NCBI GenBank assembly: GCA_964552945.1
Contig: CAZKIP010000001.1
Location: forward strand, 186,001 to 250,000
Reading direction: 5' to 3'
From: CAZEAB01 sp964552945
GTDB taxonomy: Archaea; Nanobdellota; Nanobdellia; Woesearchaeales; GW2011-AR9
DNA: 64,000 nt
Position numbers and translations under genes: made by a program. Positions within the stretch are counted from its first letter, which is position 1, and every line of letters begins with the position of its first letter. Below are positions 7,887-15,925 of the stretch, one piece after another. Below the pieces are notes generated by a model, which was not told where the DNA came from, ran no database searches, and saw nothing but the letters and a program-made list of their open reading frames with translations.

Positions 7887-8921
7887 CTAAAAAAAGCTGT
7901 TTAAACCAGTTTGATTAAGTTTCTTTTGTTGCTGCTGCAATTTTTCTAATTTGGAATTTACTCTCTGTTCACTAAACTCAAATTCTTTTAACAATTCTCG
8001 CAAAATGTCATCGTCAATCTTATTCCATTCTAAGTTATAATCCTTAGTAACTGGGATATCTTTAATGGTATCATAAATTGTTTTCCATGGTAAATCGGGA
8101 GATTCTTCGTCCCAGTGGACTTCTTCAAAAATTTTCTCAAAATTGTCCTTATGCTGTTGTACTAACTTTAAACCCTTCTTAGGACCAATTCCTTTAATAC
8201 CACCGGGGTTATAATCGGTTCCTACCAATATTGCTAAAATAATAAGTTGTTCCCTGGTTAACTTCAATTCTTCCAATACCGAACTTAATTCAATCATCTC
8301 AGGTTTTATGGTAACAAAACCCAGCTTCCCTGTTTTTTTCCTTTTACCAGCAATTGACAAATTTCTTATTAAAGTTGGACAACCAAAAATGAGGTTATCA
8401 TAATCTTGAGAAACGGAAGCATAAGCGTCTCCTTGAGCAACCATAAATGCAGTTTGTGCTTCACCTTCTGAAGGAGCTTGTACTATTGGCAAACCAAGCG
8501 CAGTAATAACTTTTTTTGCATCATCAATAAGTTCTTTAGTTAATTTTACTGTGCGAGCAGAAAACTTTTTCATTGCTGCCAAATCTCCATCAACTTTTGC
8601 TTTATCTAACAATAAAGAAGCTTGTTTTTTTACTTCCGCTCTTTTATCCCATGTTTTCTGTTTAATTGCAGGAGGTTTTCCATCAAAAACAAATACCAAT
8701 TTAAGTCCTTCTTCCATTAAAGAAGTTGTTCTATTAAAAAGTCCAATCAAGTGGGAAGTAACTCTCCCTTTCGAATCGGTTAACGGAGAACCATCAGGGC
8801 CCCTTATGGTTGTAAGAAATTGGTACAATAAGTTATAAGAATCAACCGCTAAAATTTTATCCCTTAAATCTTTAATTGTAACTTCTTTAGGAGAAACAAT
8901 ATCTTTAAATTTTAAACCCAT
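7887..8921 (-). CDS. fen: Flap endonuclease 1 (FEN-1)
   Basis: FEN-1 removes 5' flaps in Okazaki-fragment processing and long-patch repair. The 344-residue length is standard for archaeal FEN-1. The N domain has Asp27 in AVDSYN and Asp80 in VFVFDGKPP. The I domain has EGEAQ, SQDYDN and GTDYNPGGIKGIGPKKG (helix-hairpin-helix). The extreme C-terminus is a consensus PCNA-interacting box, QTGLNSFF. The ATG at 8921 fits the conserved start MGLKFKDI. The AT-rich upstream gap (8922-8991) contains TATA-like sequence. It heads a run of minus-strand nucleic-acid genes, though each may have its own promoter. Confidence 0.95.
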   Translation of the reverse strand: MGLKFKDIVSPKEVTIKDLRDKILAVDSYNLLYQFLTTIRGPDGSPLTDSKGRVTSHLIGLFNRTTSLMEEGLKLVFVFDGKPPAIKQKTWDKRAEVKKQASLLLDKAKVDGDLAAMKKFSARTVKLTKELIDDAKKVITALGLPIVQAPSEGEAQTAFMVAQGDAYASVSQDYDNLIFGCPTLIRNLSIAGKRKKTGKLGFVTIKPEMIELSSVLEELKLTREQLIILAILVGTDYNPGGIKGIGPKKGLKLVQQHKDNFEKIFEEVHWDEESPDLPWKTIYDTIKDIPVTKDYNLEWNKIDDDILRELLKEFEFSEQRVNSKLEKLQQQQKKLNQTGLNSFF

Positions 8922-8991
8922 TTTATTATATTGATTATTATTTGTTGATTATATTTATTTAATTCTTAAAAAGATTCTATTCTGTTATATA

Positions 8992-10179
8992 TTATTCTAT
9001 TTTTCTTACTATAGCATTTTCAAATGCATCACTTTTCAACATTTCCGTTGCTTTTTTGCCTAATTCATTTGAATAAAGAAATAACAAAGGAAGTTTTTTT
9101 ATTTGAGCTTCCATGTACGCAGAAGAAACATCTTTCTCGTCACACTTCTTTTTGCTTTTAGCTTTACAAAAATAAGTCATTGAACCAACTGCAGAAGGCA
9201 CAGAAATTAAGAAATTCATCTCTGAATTTTTCCTTATTAATTCCTTTTTCTGAATAGAAATTTCTAACCCCTTAAAAAAAGTTTCCAATACAGGCAAGAA
9301 TTGTTCTTCCTTAACAACTCTCTTTTTCCGAGATTTTTTTTCAAGAAGTTCTTCTAGTTCTAATTTTTTAACTCTAATTTCTTCCTTTTTCTCTTCTTCA
9401 GAAGACTCTTCCTCTTGGAGGTCATCTTTTTTCTTGTCCTTTAATGATTCTTCTTTTTCTTTATTTTTATTCTGAACTTCTTCCTTATCTTTATTTTTGT
9501 TTTTGCTATCATCTAATTTTAAATTTTCTTTTACATCTTCTTTTTTAATTTCTTTTGTTTTTGCATCGCTCTTAGATACCTCAGAGGTTTGTGGTTCAAT
9601 CAAAGTTTTCTGCCCACTTTCTGATCCTGGTTCTTTCCTTAATGATTCTTCAGATTCTGAAAGTTCTGGAGCCTCAATAGGTTCTATAGCTTCTGCAGGT
9701 TCAGTTAATTCAGAAATTTTCTGTTCTTCTTTTTTAGGGCCGAGTATCTCAGCAACAAGCTCGTTTGTTTCATCCTTACTAAGAATGTGCCATCTCCAAA
9801 ATAATTCCACCTTTTCTTCAGTCCTTACTTGTAATGGAACTGCAAAATCTTTTAAAGAACGTAGAGCAACTTTTTCCAAAAGATCTAAATCAGATTCTTT
9901 CAAAACCTTTTCTTCCTTAAGTTTTTCTAGAACCACATAATTTTTTGGGTTCATATTTCCAGCAGCAAAATCAAATAATTGCTCTTCTTGACCTGGAAGA
10001 TAGTATAAAGGAGAACCGCCTATTTTCAATGAAGATAAAGAAACCTTTTTCTGAGAAACTAAATCAGCCAGGTGTGCTGAAGCCATTAGTATACTTGAAT
10101 CTATATTTTTCGCTACTTTAGTTGGTAAAGTTGGCCCAATTTGTTTCAAAAACTCGAGAATTTTATCATTGACAGTCAT
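8992..10179 (-). CDS. Winged-helix protein with charged linker and possible nuclease-fold C-domain
   Basis: I do not recognise a named family. Residues 1-60 look like a winged helix-turn-helix (ILEFLKQIGP..PTKVAKNI). Residues about 145-300 are an extremely charged Glu/Lys/Ser linker, probably disordered with coiled-coil tendency. The last 110 residues look globular. A beta strand TYFCKAKSKKKC is followed by DVSSAYMEAQIKKLPLLFLY, reminiscent of Mrr/PD-(D/E)XK-like domains with the core lysines at the KxK strand. That C-terminal assignment is tentative. It lies between FEN-1 and the tRNA-splicing endonuclease, which agrees with a nucleic-acid role but does not prove one. Confidence 0.65.
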   Translation of the reverse strand: MTVNDKILEFLKQIGPTLPTKVAKNIDSSILMASAHLADLVSQKKVSLSSLKIGGSPLYYLPGQEEQLFDFAAGNMNPKNYVVLEKLKEEKVLKESDLDLLEKVALRSLKDFAVPLQVRTEEKVELFWRWHILSKDETNELVAEILGPKKEEQKISELTEPAEAIEPIEAPELSESEESLRKEPGSESGQKTLIEPQTSEVSKSDAKTKEIKKEDVKENLKLDDSKNKNKDKEEVQNKNKEKEESLKDKKKDDLQEEESSEEEKKEEIRVKKLELEELLEKKSRKKRVVKEEQFLPVLETFFKGLEISIQKKELIRKNSEMNFLISVPSAVGSMTYFCKAKSKKKCDEKDVSSAYMEAQIKKLPLLFLYSNELGKKATEMLKSDAFENAIVRKIE

Positions 10180-10272
10180 CCTTTCTTGTGATGTATATGG
10201 GTTTAAATAATTTTTGTAACTAAAAAGATGATGTTAAGGAATTTAGAAGAATAAAAGAAAAAATAAGAGGAA

Positions 10273-10893
10273 TTATGGCCTCATCCATCTTATCTCGTAG
10301 TAAGTAACATCATTTTCGTCATCAACTACTCCTAAAAGAAGCCTTTTTTTAGTCGAATGAGCAACTCTGTTCTTAGCACTAAACTCATGCCAAGTAAAAA
10401 CACTAGCCTCATGGACTGGAAAAACAATCCATTTGGCATGATCTTCCCCAGGTTTAACTCCCCTGTCGTATACCCTAAAATCTGCACCAAACTTTAGAGC
10501 TGTTTTGATAATGTAACCCCTATTTCTCATGTTTTTAAAAACACTATATCTTATCCAAAAATTTGGTTCAACTTTTCTTGCTTTCTTAACATATAACTCA
10601 AAACTGGTTTTTCTTCCACTTTCGCCTTTGATAAGCAAGCGCCCTTTTTCCATTAAATATAGAGCTTCCAAGAGAGATAGTTCTACTTTACCATTTTCTG
10701 TCATGGTACCAAATCTAGATTGGTTATAGAATTCTCTAGCTTCATCAGAAGACTCAGTTACAACTCTCTCACCAGAAAGAATGCCAATAACTTCTTTCTT
10801 CTTTGCCTGCTTTTCAGGCTGTTTCTTCTTTTCTACAATAGTTTCAGACTTTGCTGCTTTTGCAGATGTTTTTTTTGTTTTTGTTTTTGCCAT
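10273..10893 (-). CDS. endA: tRNA-splicing endonuclease, archaeal EndA
   Basis: EndA cuts bulge-helix-bulge introns from pre-tRNA. The C-terminal catalytic domain carries the family's Tyr-His-Lys triad: Tyr142 in FRVYDRG, His152 in GEDHAKWIV and Lys182/183 in HSTKKRLLLGVVD. An N-terminal domain with LSLLEALYLMEKGRL precedes it. The first 35 residues are a Lys/Ala-rich extension, unusual for EndA. The remaining length fits a single-domain subunit of the homotetrameric (alpha4) type. No second splicing subunit is visible nearby. Assignment is firm. Confidence 0.92.
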   Translation of the reverse strand: MAKTKTKKTSAKAAKSETIVEKKKQPEKQAKKKEVIGILSGERVVTESSDEAREFYNQSRFGTMTENGKVELSLLEALYLMEKGRLLIKGESGRKTSFELYVKKARKVEPNFWIRYSVFKNMRNRGYIIKTALKFGADFRVYDRGVKPGEDHAKWIVFPVHEASVFTWHEFSAKNRVAHSTKKRLLLGVVDDENDVTYYEIRWMRP

Positions 10894-10911
10894 GATAGCT
10901 TAGAAAAGGAC

Positions 10912-11589
10912 TTATTTTAAAAATTTATGCTTATTTTCGCTCCAGCTCCAAAATGCTTCCTTTCCAATAATCACGTGATCCAAAAGTTCAATGCCAATAA
11001 TTTCAGAAGTTTCCTGGAGTTTTTTTGTTACAAACAAATCTTCCTCAGAAGGAGCCGGATCTCCAGAAGGATGGTTATGGATAACAATTAATGAACGAGC
11101 AAGGTTTTTGATTGCCCCATGAAAAACTTCCCTAGGATGGATTAAAGAAGCATCAAGGATGCCTTTAGTGATAGTTTTATCACAAATAACCTTGTTTTTG
11201 GTATCTAAATACACTGCAATGAAATGTTCTTGCTTTAAATCAGCTAATTTTGGATGATAAAGATTGTAAATATCACTTGCAGAAATTATTTCTTTTGTTT
11301 TTGAAGGAATCTGTTTAATTCTATTATATAATTCAAATAGAGCAATAATCTGGCAAGCTTTAGCTTTTCCAATGCCATGTTCCTGAGATAATTCCTGTAA
11401 GGTGCATGAATGGAGATTTTCTAAACCATATTTTGCCAGAAGTTTACTTGAAATTTCTAAGACATTTTCTTTTTTTGTACCAGATTTTAGAATAATTCCT
11501 AAAAGTTCAGCAGTTGAAAGAGAAGCAACACCTTGATTCTGTAATCTCTCCCTTGGTCGATTATCTTTAGAGAGATTAGTTATCTTCAT
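10912..11589 (-). CDS. radC: RadC-family JAMM-domain protein
   Basis: The first 90 residues match the N-terminal RadC region: RPRERLQNQG, LSTAELLGIIL, then a helix-hairpin-helix HGIGKAKACQI. The JAB/MPN metalloprotease-like core follows with HNHPSGDPAPSEED (171-184), the HxH..D zinc motif. RadC is widespread in bacteria and patchy in archaea. Its cellular role is unsettled; it often lies near mobile or repair genes. Here it follows the AlkD-like gene by 12 bases and precedes endA, suggesting co-transcription. Bacterial ancestry by transfer is likely but untested. Confidence 0.9.
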   Translation of the reverse strand: MKITNLSKDNRPRERLQNQGVASLSTAELLGIILKSGTKKENVLEISSKLLAKYGLENLHSCTLQELSQEHGIGKAKACQIIALFELYNRIKQIPSKTKEIISASDIYNLYHPKLADLKQEHFIAVYLDTKNKVICDKTITKGILDASLIHPREVFHGAIKNLARSLIVIHNHPSGDPAPSEEDLFVTKKLQETSEIIGIELLDHVIIGKEAFWSWSENKHKFLK

Positions 11590-11601
11590 TTTAATAATAA
11601 A

Positions 11602-12300
11602 TTATTTTTTCATATAATGCTTTCTTTTTTCTTCTGAAAATTTTTCTATTGCATACCTTAACATTGTTCGAGGCATTTCCTTATGATACTTAGAAAGAAA
11701 TTTTTCTTCAACTTTCTGATCTCTTTTTCCAATCTCTCTTAACATCCAACCCACCGCTTTGTGAATCAAATCATGATTATCATGAAGAAGTATTTCAGAA
11801 ATTTTTAAAGTGTCATCAAAATCATTATTTACAATGAAAGCGGCTGTAGCTAAAATTGCAATTCTTTTTTTCCAGATGTTTTTAGATTTGGCCAAAGTAT
11901 ATAGAATTTTTCTATCTTTATCCAAAAGGTAATCTCCAACAATTTTTGGAGATGATAGATCAATAAGATCCCAATTGTTAATATATTTCGTATTGTTTAG
12001 ATACGTTTCAAAAACAAGTTTTTTATCTTCTTCAGTACCTTTTTTATAATGATTAATGAGAATAAATAAAGCAGTTAAGCGATGTTCGTGAATTTTACTA
12101 TGTAGCAATTCCTTCGTTTCTTTAATCGAAAGATGGTAAAACTTTTTAGCAAGTTTCCTCTGTTCAGGAACTTTAATTCCTAAAAAAAGGTCTCCTTCAC
12201 CATATTGTCCCTTTCCAGTTTTAAAGAAGCGTTGTAAATTCTTAGCTTGCTCAGGATTTGCTAATTTCTGAAATTCTTTTTTCATCTCATCTAAAGACAT
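11602..12300 (-). CDS. AlkD-like DNA alkylation-repair HEAT protein
   Basis: The 232-residue protein is all-helical with degenerate HEAT-like repeats. It shows family hallmarks: FFKTGKGQYGEGDLFLGIKVP near the N-terminus, EHRLTALFIL, NNWDLIDLSSPKIVGDYL, and KAVGWMLREIGKRD near the C-terminus. AlkD-type glycosylases excise N3- and N7-alkylated purines without base flipping. The catalytic region NNWDLID contains the expected Trp and Asp. The start ATG at 12300 is supported by family alignment. It is 12 bases upstream of radC, so the two probably form a repair operon. Confidence 0.88.
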   Translation of the reverse strand: MSLDEMKKEFQKLANPEQAKNLQRFFKTGKGQYGEGDLFLGIKVPEQRKLAKKFYHLSIKETKELLHSKIHEHRLTALFILINHYKKGTEEDKKLVFETYLNNTKYINNWDLIDLSSPKIVGDYLLDKDRKILYTLAKSKNIWKKRIAILATAAFIVNNDFDDTLKISEILLHDNHDLIHKAVGWMLREIGKRDQKVEEKFLSKYHKEMPRTMLRYAIEKFSEEKRKHYMKK

Positions 12301-12371
12301 TTCTACTAAAGAGTTAGATTTATTTAAAATATTATTGGTATTGTAGAAATAAGTAAATTAAATTCAAAAAA

Positions 12372-12998
12372 TTATTTTAACGCTTCTTTTATTTCTTTCA
12401 TAGCTTTCTTAGGGTTATCAGATTTAGAAATAAAACTTCCGGAAACAAAACAATCTGCTCCAGCTTTGGCTGCATCTCCAATAGTAGTAGGGTTCATTCC
12501 CCCGTCTACTATTACTTCAATAGAAGGATTGCCTCTTTTAATTTGAGCTATTTTTTTCAAAGGAGATTTAAGGTATCTTGCGCCATAAAATCCCGGATGG
12601 ACTGTGAGAACAAGAACAACGTCAATATCATCAATATAGGGTCTAATGGTAGAATAATTAGTTTCTGGTTTCAAAGCAAAACCTACTTTGTAATCTCTTT
12701 CCTTCATCCAAGAGATGTATCCGGCTATATCAGATATCTCTTCAACTTGAGGTATGCAAACCTCCATTTGATCTCCATATGTTTCAATCCATTTCCGAGG
12801 GTTCTTAATCATTAAATGGGCATTATAACTGAACTTTGAACTTAATCGTAAAGGGAAATTTAGGGCAGTTCCTGGCACAGCTTTTCCATCAGCAATGTCT
12901 AAGTGTAGTTCTGGAGCAACACCTTCTAACTTTGTAAATAGAGAATCCATCTCTTCTTGGCTTTTAGCCATAACTGAAGGGTATATTTTATGTTTCAT
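12372..12998 (-). CDS. rpe: Ribulose-phosphate 3-epimerase-like TIM barrel
   Basis: This enzyme interconverts ribulose-5-phosphate and xylulose-5-phosphate. Visible motifs are IYPSVMA, HLDIADG (metal His and Asp), NAHLMI (metal His), TVHPGFYGA and VDGGMNPTTI with the phosphate-binding GSFI segment. The sequence is divergent from bacterial Rpe, so a related hexulose- or ketose-phosphate epimerase is possible. I choose the ATG at 12998, since the longer ORF from 13031 would overlap the upstream HD gene and adds a charged, unconserved leader. It is the last gene of the fba-rpiB-HD-rpe cluster. Confidence 0.8.
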   Translation of the reverse strand: MKHKIYPSVMAKSQEEMDSLFTKLEGVAPELHLDIADGKAVPGTALNFPLRLSSKFSYNAHLMIKNPRKWIETYGDQMEVCIPQVEEISDIAGYISWMKERDYKVGFALKPETNYSTIRPYIDDIDVVLVLTVHPGFYGARYLKSPLKKIAQIKRGNPSIEVIVDGGMNPTTIGDAAKAGADCFVSGSFISKSDNPKKAMKEIKEALK

Positions 12999-13005
12999 TT
13001 TAGAT

Positions 13006-13608
13006 CTACTTTTTTCTTTTAGTTCCAGCACTTTTTATAATTATTAAATCATCTTTAAAACTTGTGATAAATGAATCAAGTAATTTTCTTCTTCGTTCTG
13101 CTAACCTTTTGCCTGTTTTAGTATGAAACTTTTTTGCATACTCTAAGCTAGTTTCTATTCTCTTTACAATTTCGCTGTAATCCCTTTTTTTCAATCCGCC
13201 ATAATAAAAATAGCTAGCGATTCTAACTGGGCTTAGACGATCTAAAGTGTCTGCATCTCTAATTATTTTTGCTTCAATTAATTCTGGATTTATACTCTCA
13301 TCATAGCAATGTTGTTTCACGCAATAAATGATTTTTTCTTTCTTCTCTGGAGATAATTTGAAATTCTTTAATATTTTTTCAGAAATTTCTCCCCCTATAA
13401 TTGCATGATGATTCCCTTCAAAATCTTTATACTTTCCAACATCGTGTAAGAGAGCGGCGAATTTGACGATATTTAAATCTGCCTTTTCTTTTTCTGCTAA
13501 GAATGTAGCTGTTTTGAAGACTCTTAAAGTGTGATTTAATCTATCTGGGTTTGCCTTTAACAAATAAGGTGTAACCAATTTAAACAACTTTTTTGTTCTT
13601 TTATCCAT
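13006..13608 (-). CDS. HD-domain phosphohydrolase
   Basis: The 200-residue protein has the HD metal motif: His in RLNHTLRVF, HD in ALLHDVGKY, HH in GNHHAIIG and the late Asp in IRDADTLDRL. These proteins cleave nucleotides or other phosphates; the substrate cannot be read from sequence. The ATG at 13608 is preferred to a TTG two codons earlier. It lies between rpiB and rpe with gaps of 21 and 7 bases. Co-transcription with sugar-phosphate enzymes is likely, and a role in pentose or nucleotide metabolism is an inference from that. Confidence 0.83.
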   Translation of the reverse strand: MDKRTKKLFKLVTPYLLKANPDRLNHTLRVFKTATFLAEKEKADLNIVKFAALLHDVGKYKDFEGNHHAIIGGEISEKILKNFKLSPEKKEKIIYCVKQHCYDESINPELIEAKIIRDADTLDRLSPVRIASYFYYGGLKKRDYSEIVKRIETSLEYAKKFHTKTGKRLAERRRKLLDSFITSFKDDLIIIKSAGTKRKK

Positions 13609-13629
13609 TTTCAAATTGTAGAAATAATT

Positions 13630-14094
13630 CTAATTCTCATATTTCTTAATCTTAGCTATTCTTCTTTTGTGTCTTGTTGCTTTAGAAAAGGGTGTATTCA
13701 AAAAAGCAGTAATCATCTTAGTTGCTAAATTAAAAGGTATTGAAGCCTGTTTTTTTACAGAACCACCACCTGCAATACAAATAATATTAGCACCTTCATG
13801 TTCCCTAGCTAATTTAGTTTGGTTTAAACCATGAGGATTAACTGCTAAAGCACCTTTAACTTTGTTAGCAGCAATACATACTCCTTCAGCACTTCCACAA
13901 AGAAGAATGCCTTTAGTCTTACCCTTAACAACTTTCTCTGCCAAAGGAATAGCATAATCAGGATAATCATCTTTCATATCTAAAACGAGATTTCCCACGT
14001 CTTCATAATTAATTTTTTTTGAATCTAACCATTTCTTTAATTTCTCTTTCAACTTAAATCCTGCATGGTCCGCTCCAATGTATATCTTTTTCAT
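13630..14094 (-). CDS. rpiB: Ribose-5-phosphate isomerase B (RpiB/LacAB)
   Basis: RpiB interconverts ribose-5-phosphate and ribulose-5-phosphate. The start IYIGADHAGFKLKEKL is diagnostic, followed by DYPDYAIPLAEKV. The active-site loop is LLCGSAEGVCIAANK with the catalytic Cys, and LAREHEGANI follows. The phosphate-binding basic tail RHKRRIAKI closes the protein. The ATG at 14094 is one base beyond the aldolase stop; the longer ORF from 14118 would overlap fba by 23 bases. Most archaea use RpiA, so RpiB suggests transfer from bacteria. Confidence 0.9.
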   Translation of the reverse strand: MKKIYIGADHAGFKLKEKLKKWLDSKKINYEDVGNLVLDMKDDYPDYAIPLAEKVVKGKTKGILLCGSAEGVCIAANKVKGALAVNPHGLNQTKLAREHEGANIICIAGGGSVKKQASIPFNLATKMITAFLNTPFSKATRHKRRIAKIKKYEN

Positions 14095-14095
14095 C

Positions 14096-15010
14096 TTATG
14101 CCTTTCCTCTACTACCAAACAACTTGATTCGTTCCTCCGCTACTTTTCTTATTTTCTCTCTTGCAGGTCCCAAAATATGGCGAGGGTCAAAATCTTTTGG
14201 TTTCTGTTTCAAAAACTTACGAACAGCTGCATCAAAAGCCAATCTTAAATCTGTGTCGGTATTAATCTTATTTATCCCATTCTTAATAGCCTTTTTTATC
14301 TGAGAATTAGGCACTCCGTAAACTCCACTTAATTTGGCGCCATATTTCTGTGCTTGCTTAACAACTTTCTCTGGAACACCAGAAGCGCCGTGAAGAACTA
14401 AAGGAACTTTCACTTTCTTTTTAATTTCTTTGAGAATGTCATGCCTTAAATCCGCTTTACCTTTAAATTTGTAAGCTCCATGAGAGGTACCAATAGCTAC
14501 AGCAAGAAAATCACAGCCAGTTCTTTTTACAAACTCTGATGCCATTTCGGGATTGGTATAAATTATTTTTCTGGCAGAAACTAAATCTTCTGTTCCTCCA
14601 ATTGTTCCAAGTTCTGCTTCTACTGAAATTCCTTTTTTATGCGCTAATTTTACTATTTTCTTCGTAATCTTAACATTGTCTTCAAAATCCAAATGAGAAC
14701 CATCAAACATTACAGAAGAGTAACCCAGCTTGACACATTTTTTGATAGTATCTAAATCTCTCCCATGATCTAAATGTAAAGCAATTGGTATCTTGGCCAG
14801 TTCTGAAGCAGTTTTCGTAAGTTCGTAGAGAAAATTAATCCCTGCGTATTTTATAGCACCTTCAGAAGTTGCCAGAATCAAAGGAGATTTTAGATTAACT
14901 CCAGCTTGCACAACTCCCTGTAAAATTTCCATGTTGTTAATATTGAAGTGTGGAACAGCATAATTACCTTTATGCGCTTTGTACAGGATTTTTTTAGTTG
15001 ATGCTAGCAT
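14096..15010 (-). CDS. fba: Class II fructose-bisphosphate aldolase
   Basis: This Zn-dependent aldolase is the glycolytic/gluconeogenic enzyme splitting fructose-1,6-bisphosphate, although tagatose-bisphosphate aldolases share the motifs. It has YAVPHFNINN, HLDHGRD (Zn His and catalytic Asp), SVMFDGSHLD, EAELGTIGGTED, AIGTSHGAYKF (Zn His) and VLHGASGVPE (Zn His), then NTDTDLRLAF. The 304 residues match the family length. GAGG stands 6 nt before the ATG at 15010. It heads the cluster fba-rpiB-HD-rpe, linking C6/C3 and C5 sugar-phosphate flow. Confidence 0.93.
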   Translation of the reverse strand: MLASTKKILYKAHKGNYAVPHFNINNMEILQGVVQAGVNLKSPLILATSEGAIKYAGINFLYELTKTASELAKIPIALHLDHGRDLDTIKKCVKLGYSSVMFDGSHLDFEDNVKITKKIVKLAHKKGISVEAELGTIGGTEDLVSARKIIYTNPEMASEFVKRTGCDFLAVAIGTSHGAYKFKGKADLRHDILKEIKKKVKVPLVLHGASGVPEKVVKQAQKYGAKLSGVYGVPNSQIKKAIKNGINKINTDTDLRLAFDAAVRKFLKQKPKDFDPRHILGPAREKIRKVAEERIKLFGSRGKA

Positions 15011-15085
15011 TATTGCCTCTTTTTTATGAAGGAAAGAAGTTAGAGTTTATAAAAATAATCCCCTAGTTTCTAAGTAGATAAAATA

Positions 15086-15844
15086 TTATTTAACCCAAAC
15101 AGAATCAAAGAATTTTCTATACCTCCTTGCATTTTGTTTTGATTTAATATCAAATGCAGTTGCCTTTTCATCAGCTATAATGGTTATTACATGATCCTTG
15201 AATATAAAAACCCCTGCAGGAAAAGGAACATCAACAAATTTTATTATATCCTTTTTCCCGTATAATTTTGAAAAATCATACATTGATTTGAGAGACTTTT
15301 CTCTTTTTTTGTTAATAATTAGTTTTAGTTTAATTTTTTTCTTTCTCCTCAAATCGTGATAAAATTTGAAAAAACTGATAAAAGATTTATTTGATAGTAA
15401 TTCATCTAATCCAAAAACACAAATTTCATTTTTTTCAATATTATTATCGAATAAATCATGAAATAGTGATCGTAAACCCCTAAATCCTTCAAATACTCTA
15501 CTATGTTGTACATTTTCGAGTTCATTTTGTTTTGCTAATAAGGAAGGAATTATTTTTTTTATTTTTTCTTTTTCTTCTTCCAATAACCTTACTTTATTGT
15601 TTACAAATTCCAATATACTGTTAGGATGGGTGGCTGAGAAATTTCTTCTCCCATCTTTTACAACATGGCTTACCAAACCTTTTTCAATTAACTTTTCTAA
15701 AATAGGATATACTTTAGCATGCGTTACTCTTGATTTCTTAGAGATTGGACCCACAGTAGTTTCTCCAAGTTCAAATAGAGAGTAATATACTTTGATTTCT
15801 CCATCTGTAAGTCCCAATTCTTTTAGCACTAGTTTGTTTTCCAT
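15086..15844 (-). CDS. TrmB-family transcriptional regulator
   Basis: The N-terminus is the TrmB winged helix: LGLTDGEIKVYYSLFELGE, then ISKKSRVTHAKVYPILEKLIEKGLV. A coiled-coil helix (about residues 85-115) follows, then a domain typical of regulators with a PLD-like/ligand fold (VFEGFRGLRSLFHDLF). TrmB regulators respond to sugars or other small molecules in archaea. The ATG at 15844 is chosen over an ORF start at 15925 because it opens the conserved region and has a TATA-like box about 28-30 nt before it. It diverges from a NitT/TauT-type ABC operon and probably regulates it and itself through the palindrome at 15852-15863 (inference). Confidence 0.85.
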   Translation of the reverse strand: MENKLVLKELGLTDGEIKVYYSLFELGETTVGPISKKSRVTHAKVYPILEKLIEKGLVSHVVKDGRRNFSATHPNSILEFVNNKVRLLEEEKEKIKKIIPSLLAKQNELENVQHSRVFEGFRGLRSLFHDLFDNNIEKNEICVFGLDELLSNKSFISFFKFYHDLRRKKKIKLKLIINKKREKSLKSMYDFSKLYGKKDIIKFVDVPFPAGVFIFKDHVITIIADEKATAFDIKSKQNARRYRKFFDSVWVK

Positions 15845-15851
15845 TTTATTA

Positions 15852-15863
15852 CTCCCTTGGGAG
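15852..15863. promoter_or_regulatory. CTCCC-TT-GGGAG palindrome, candidate operator
   Basis: Five-base arms with a 2-bp centre stand out as GC-rich in an AT-rich spacer. The site lies between the shared TATA-like box and the TrmB-family ATG, so binding there would sit on the regulator's own leader or transcription start. Confidence 0.45.
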
Positions 15864-15870
15864 GAAGCAA

Positions 15871-15878
15871 TATTTAAA
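15871..15878. promoter_or_regulatory. Symmetric TATA-like box between divergent genes
   Basis: TATTTAAA is nearly self-complementary (core ATTTAAAT). It can serve the regulator (ATG at 15844) leftward. Rightward it can serve the ABC operon, whose first ATG codons lie at 15896 and 15926. Confidence 0.5.
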
Positions 15879-15925
15879 TGTTTTGATGTTGTCACATGAT
15901 CAGAATAAATAAAAAGGAGAAACAA

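Noticed and set aside
9497..9940. Plus-strand ORF opposite the winged-helix/charged protein
   Set aside because: Its Ser-rich product is the complement of the Glu/Lys-rich linker; it has no motif and no upstream signal.
10912..12300. RadC/AlkD-like pair as part of a defence island
   Set aside because: No nuclease, methyltransferase or toxin genes of known defence systems are adjacent; repair housekeeping explains it better.
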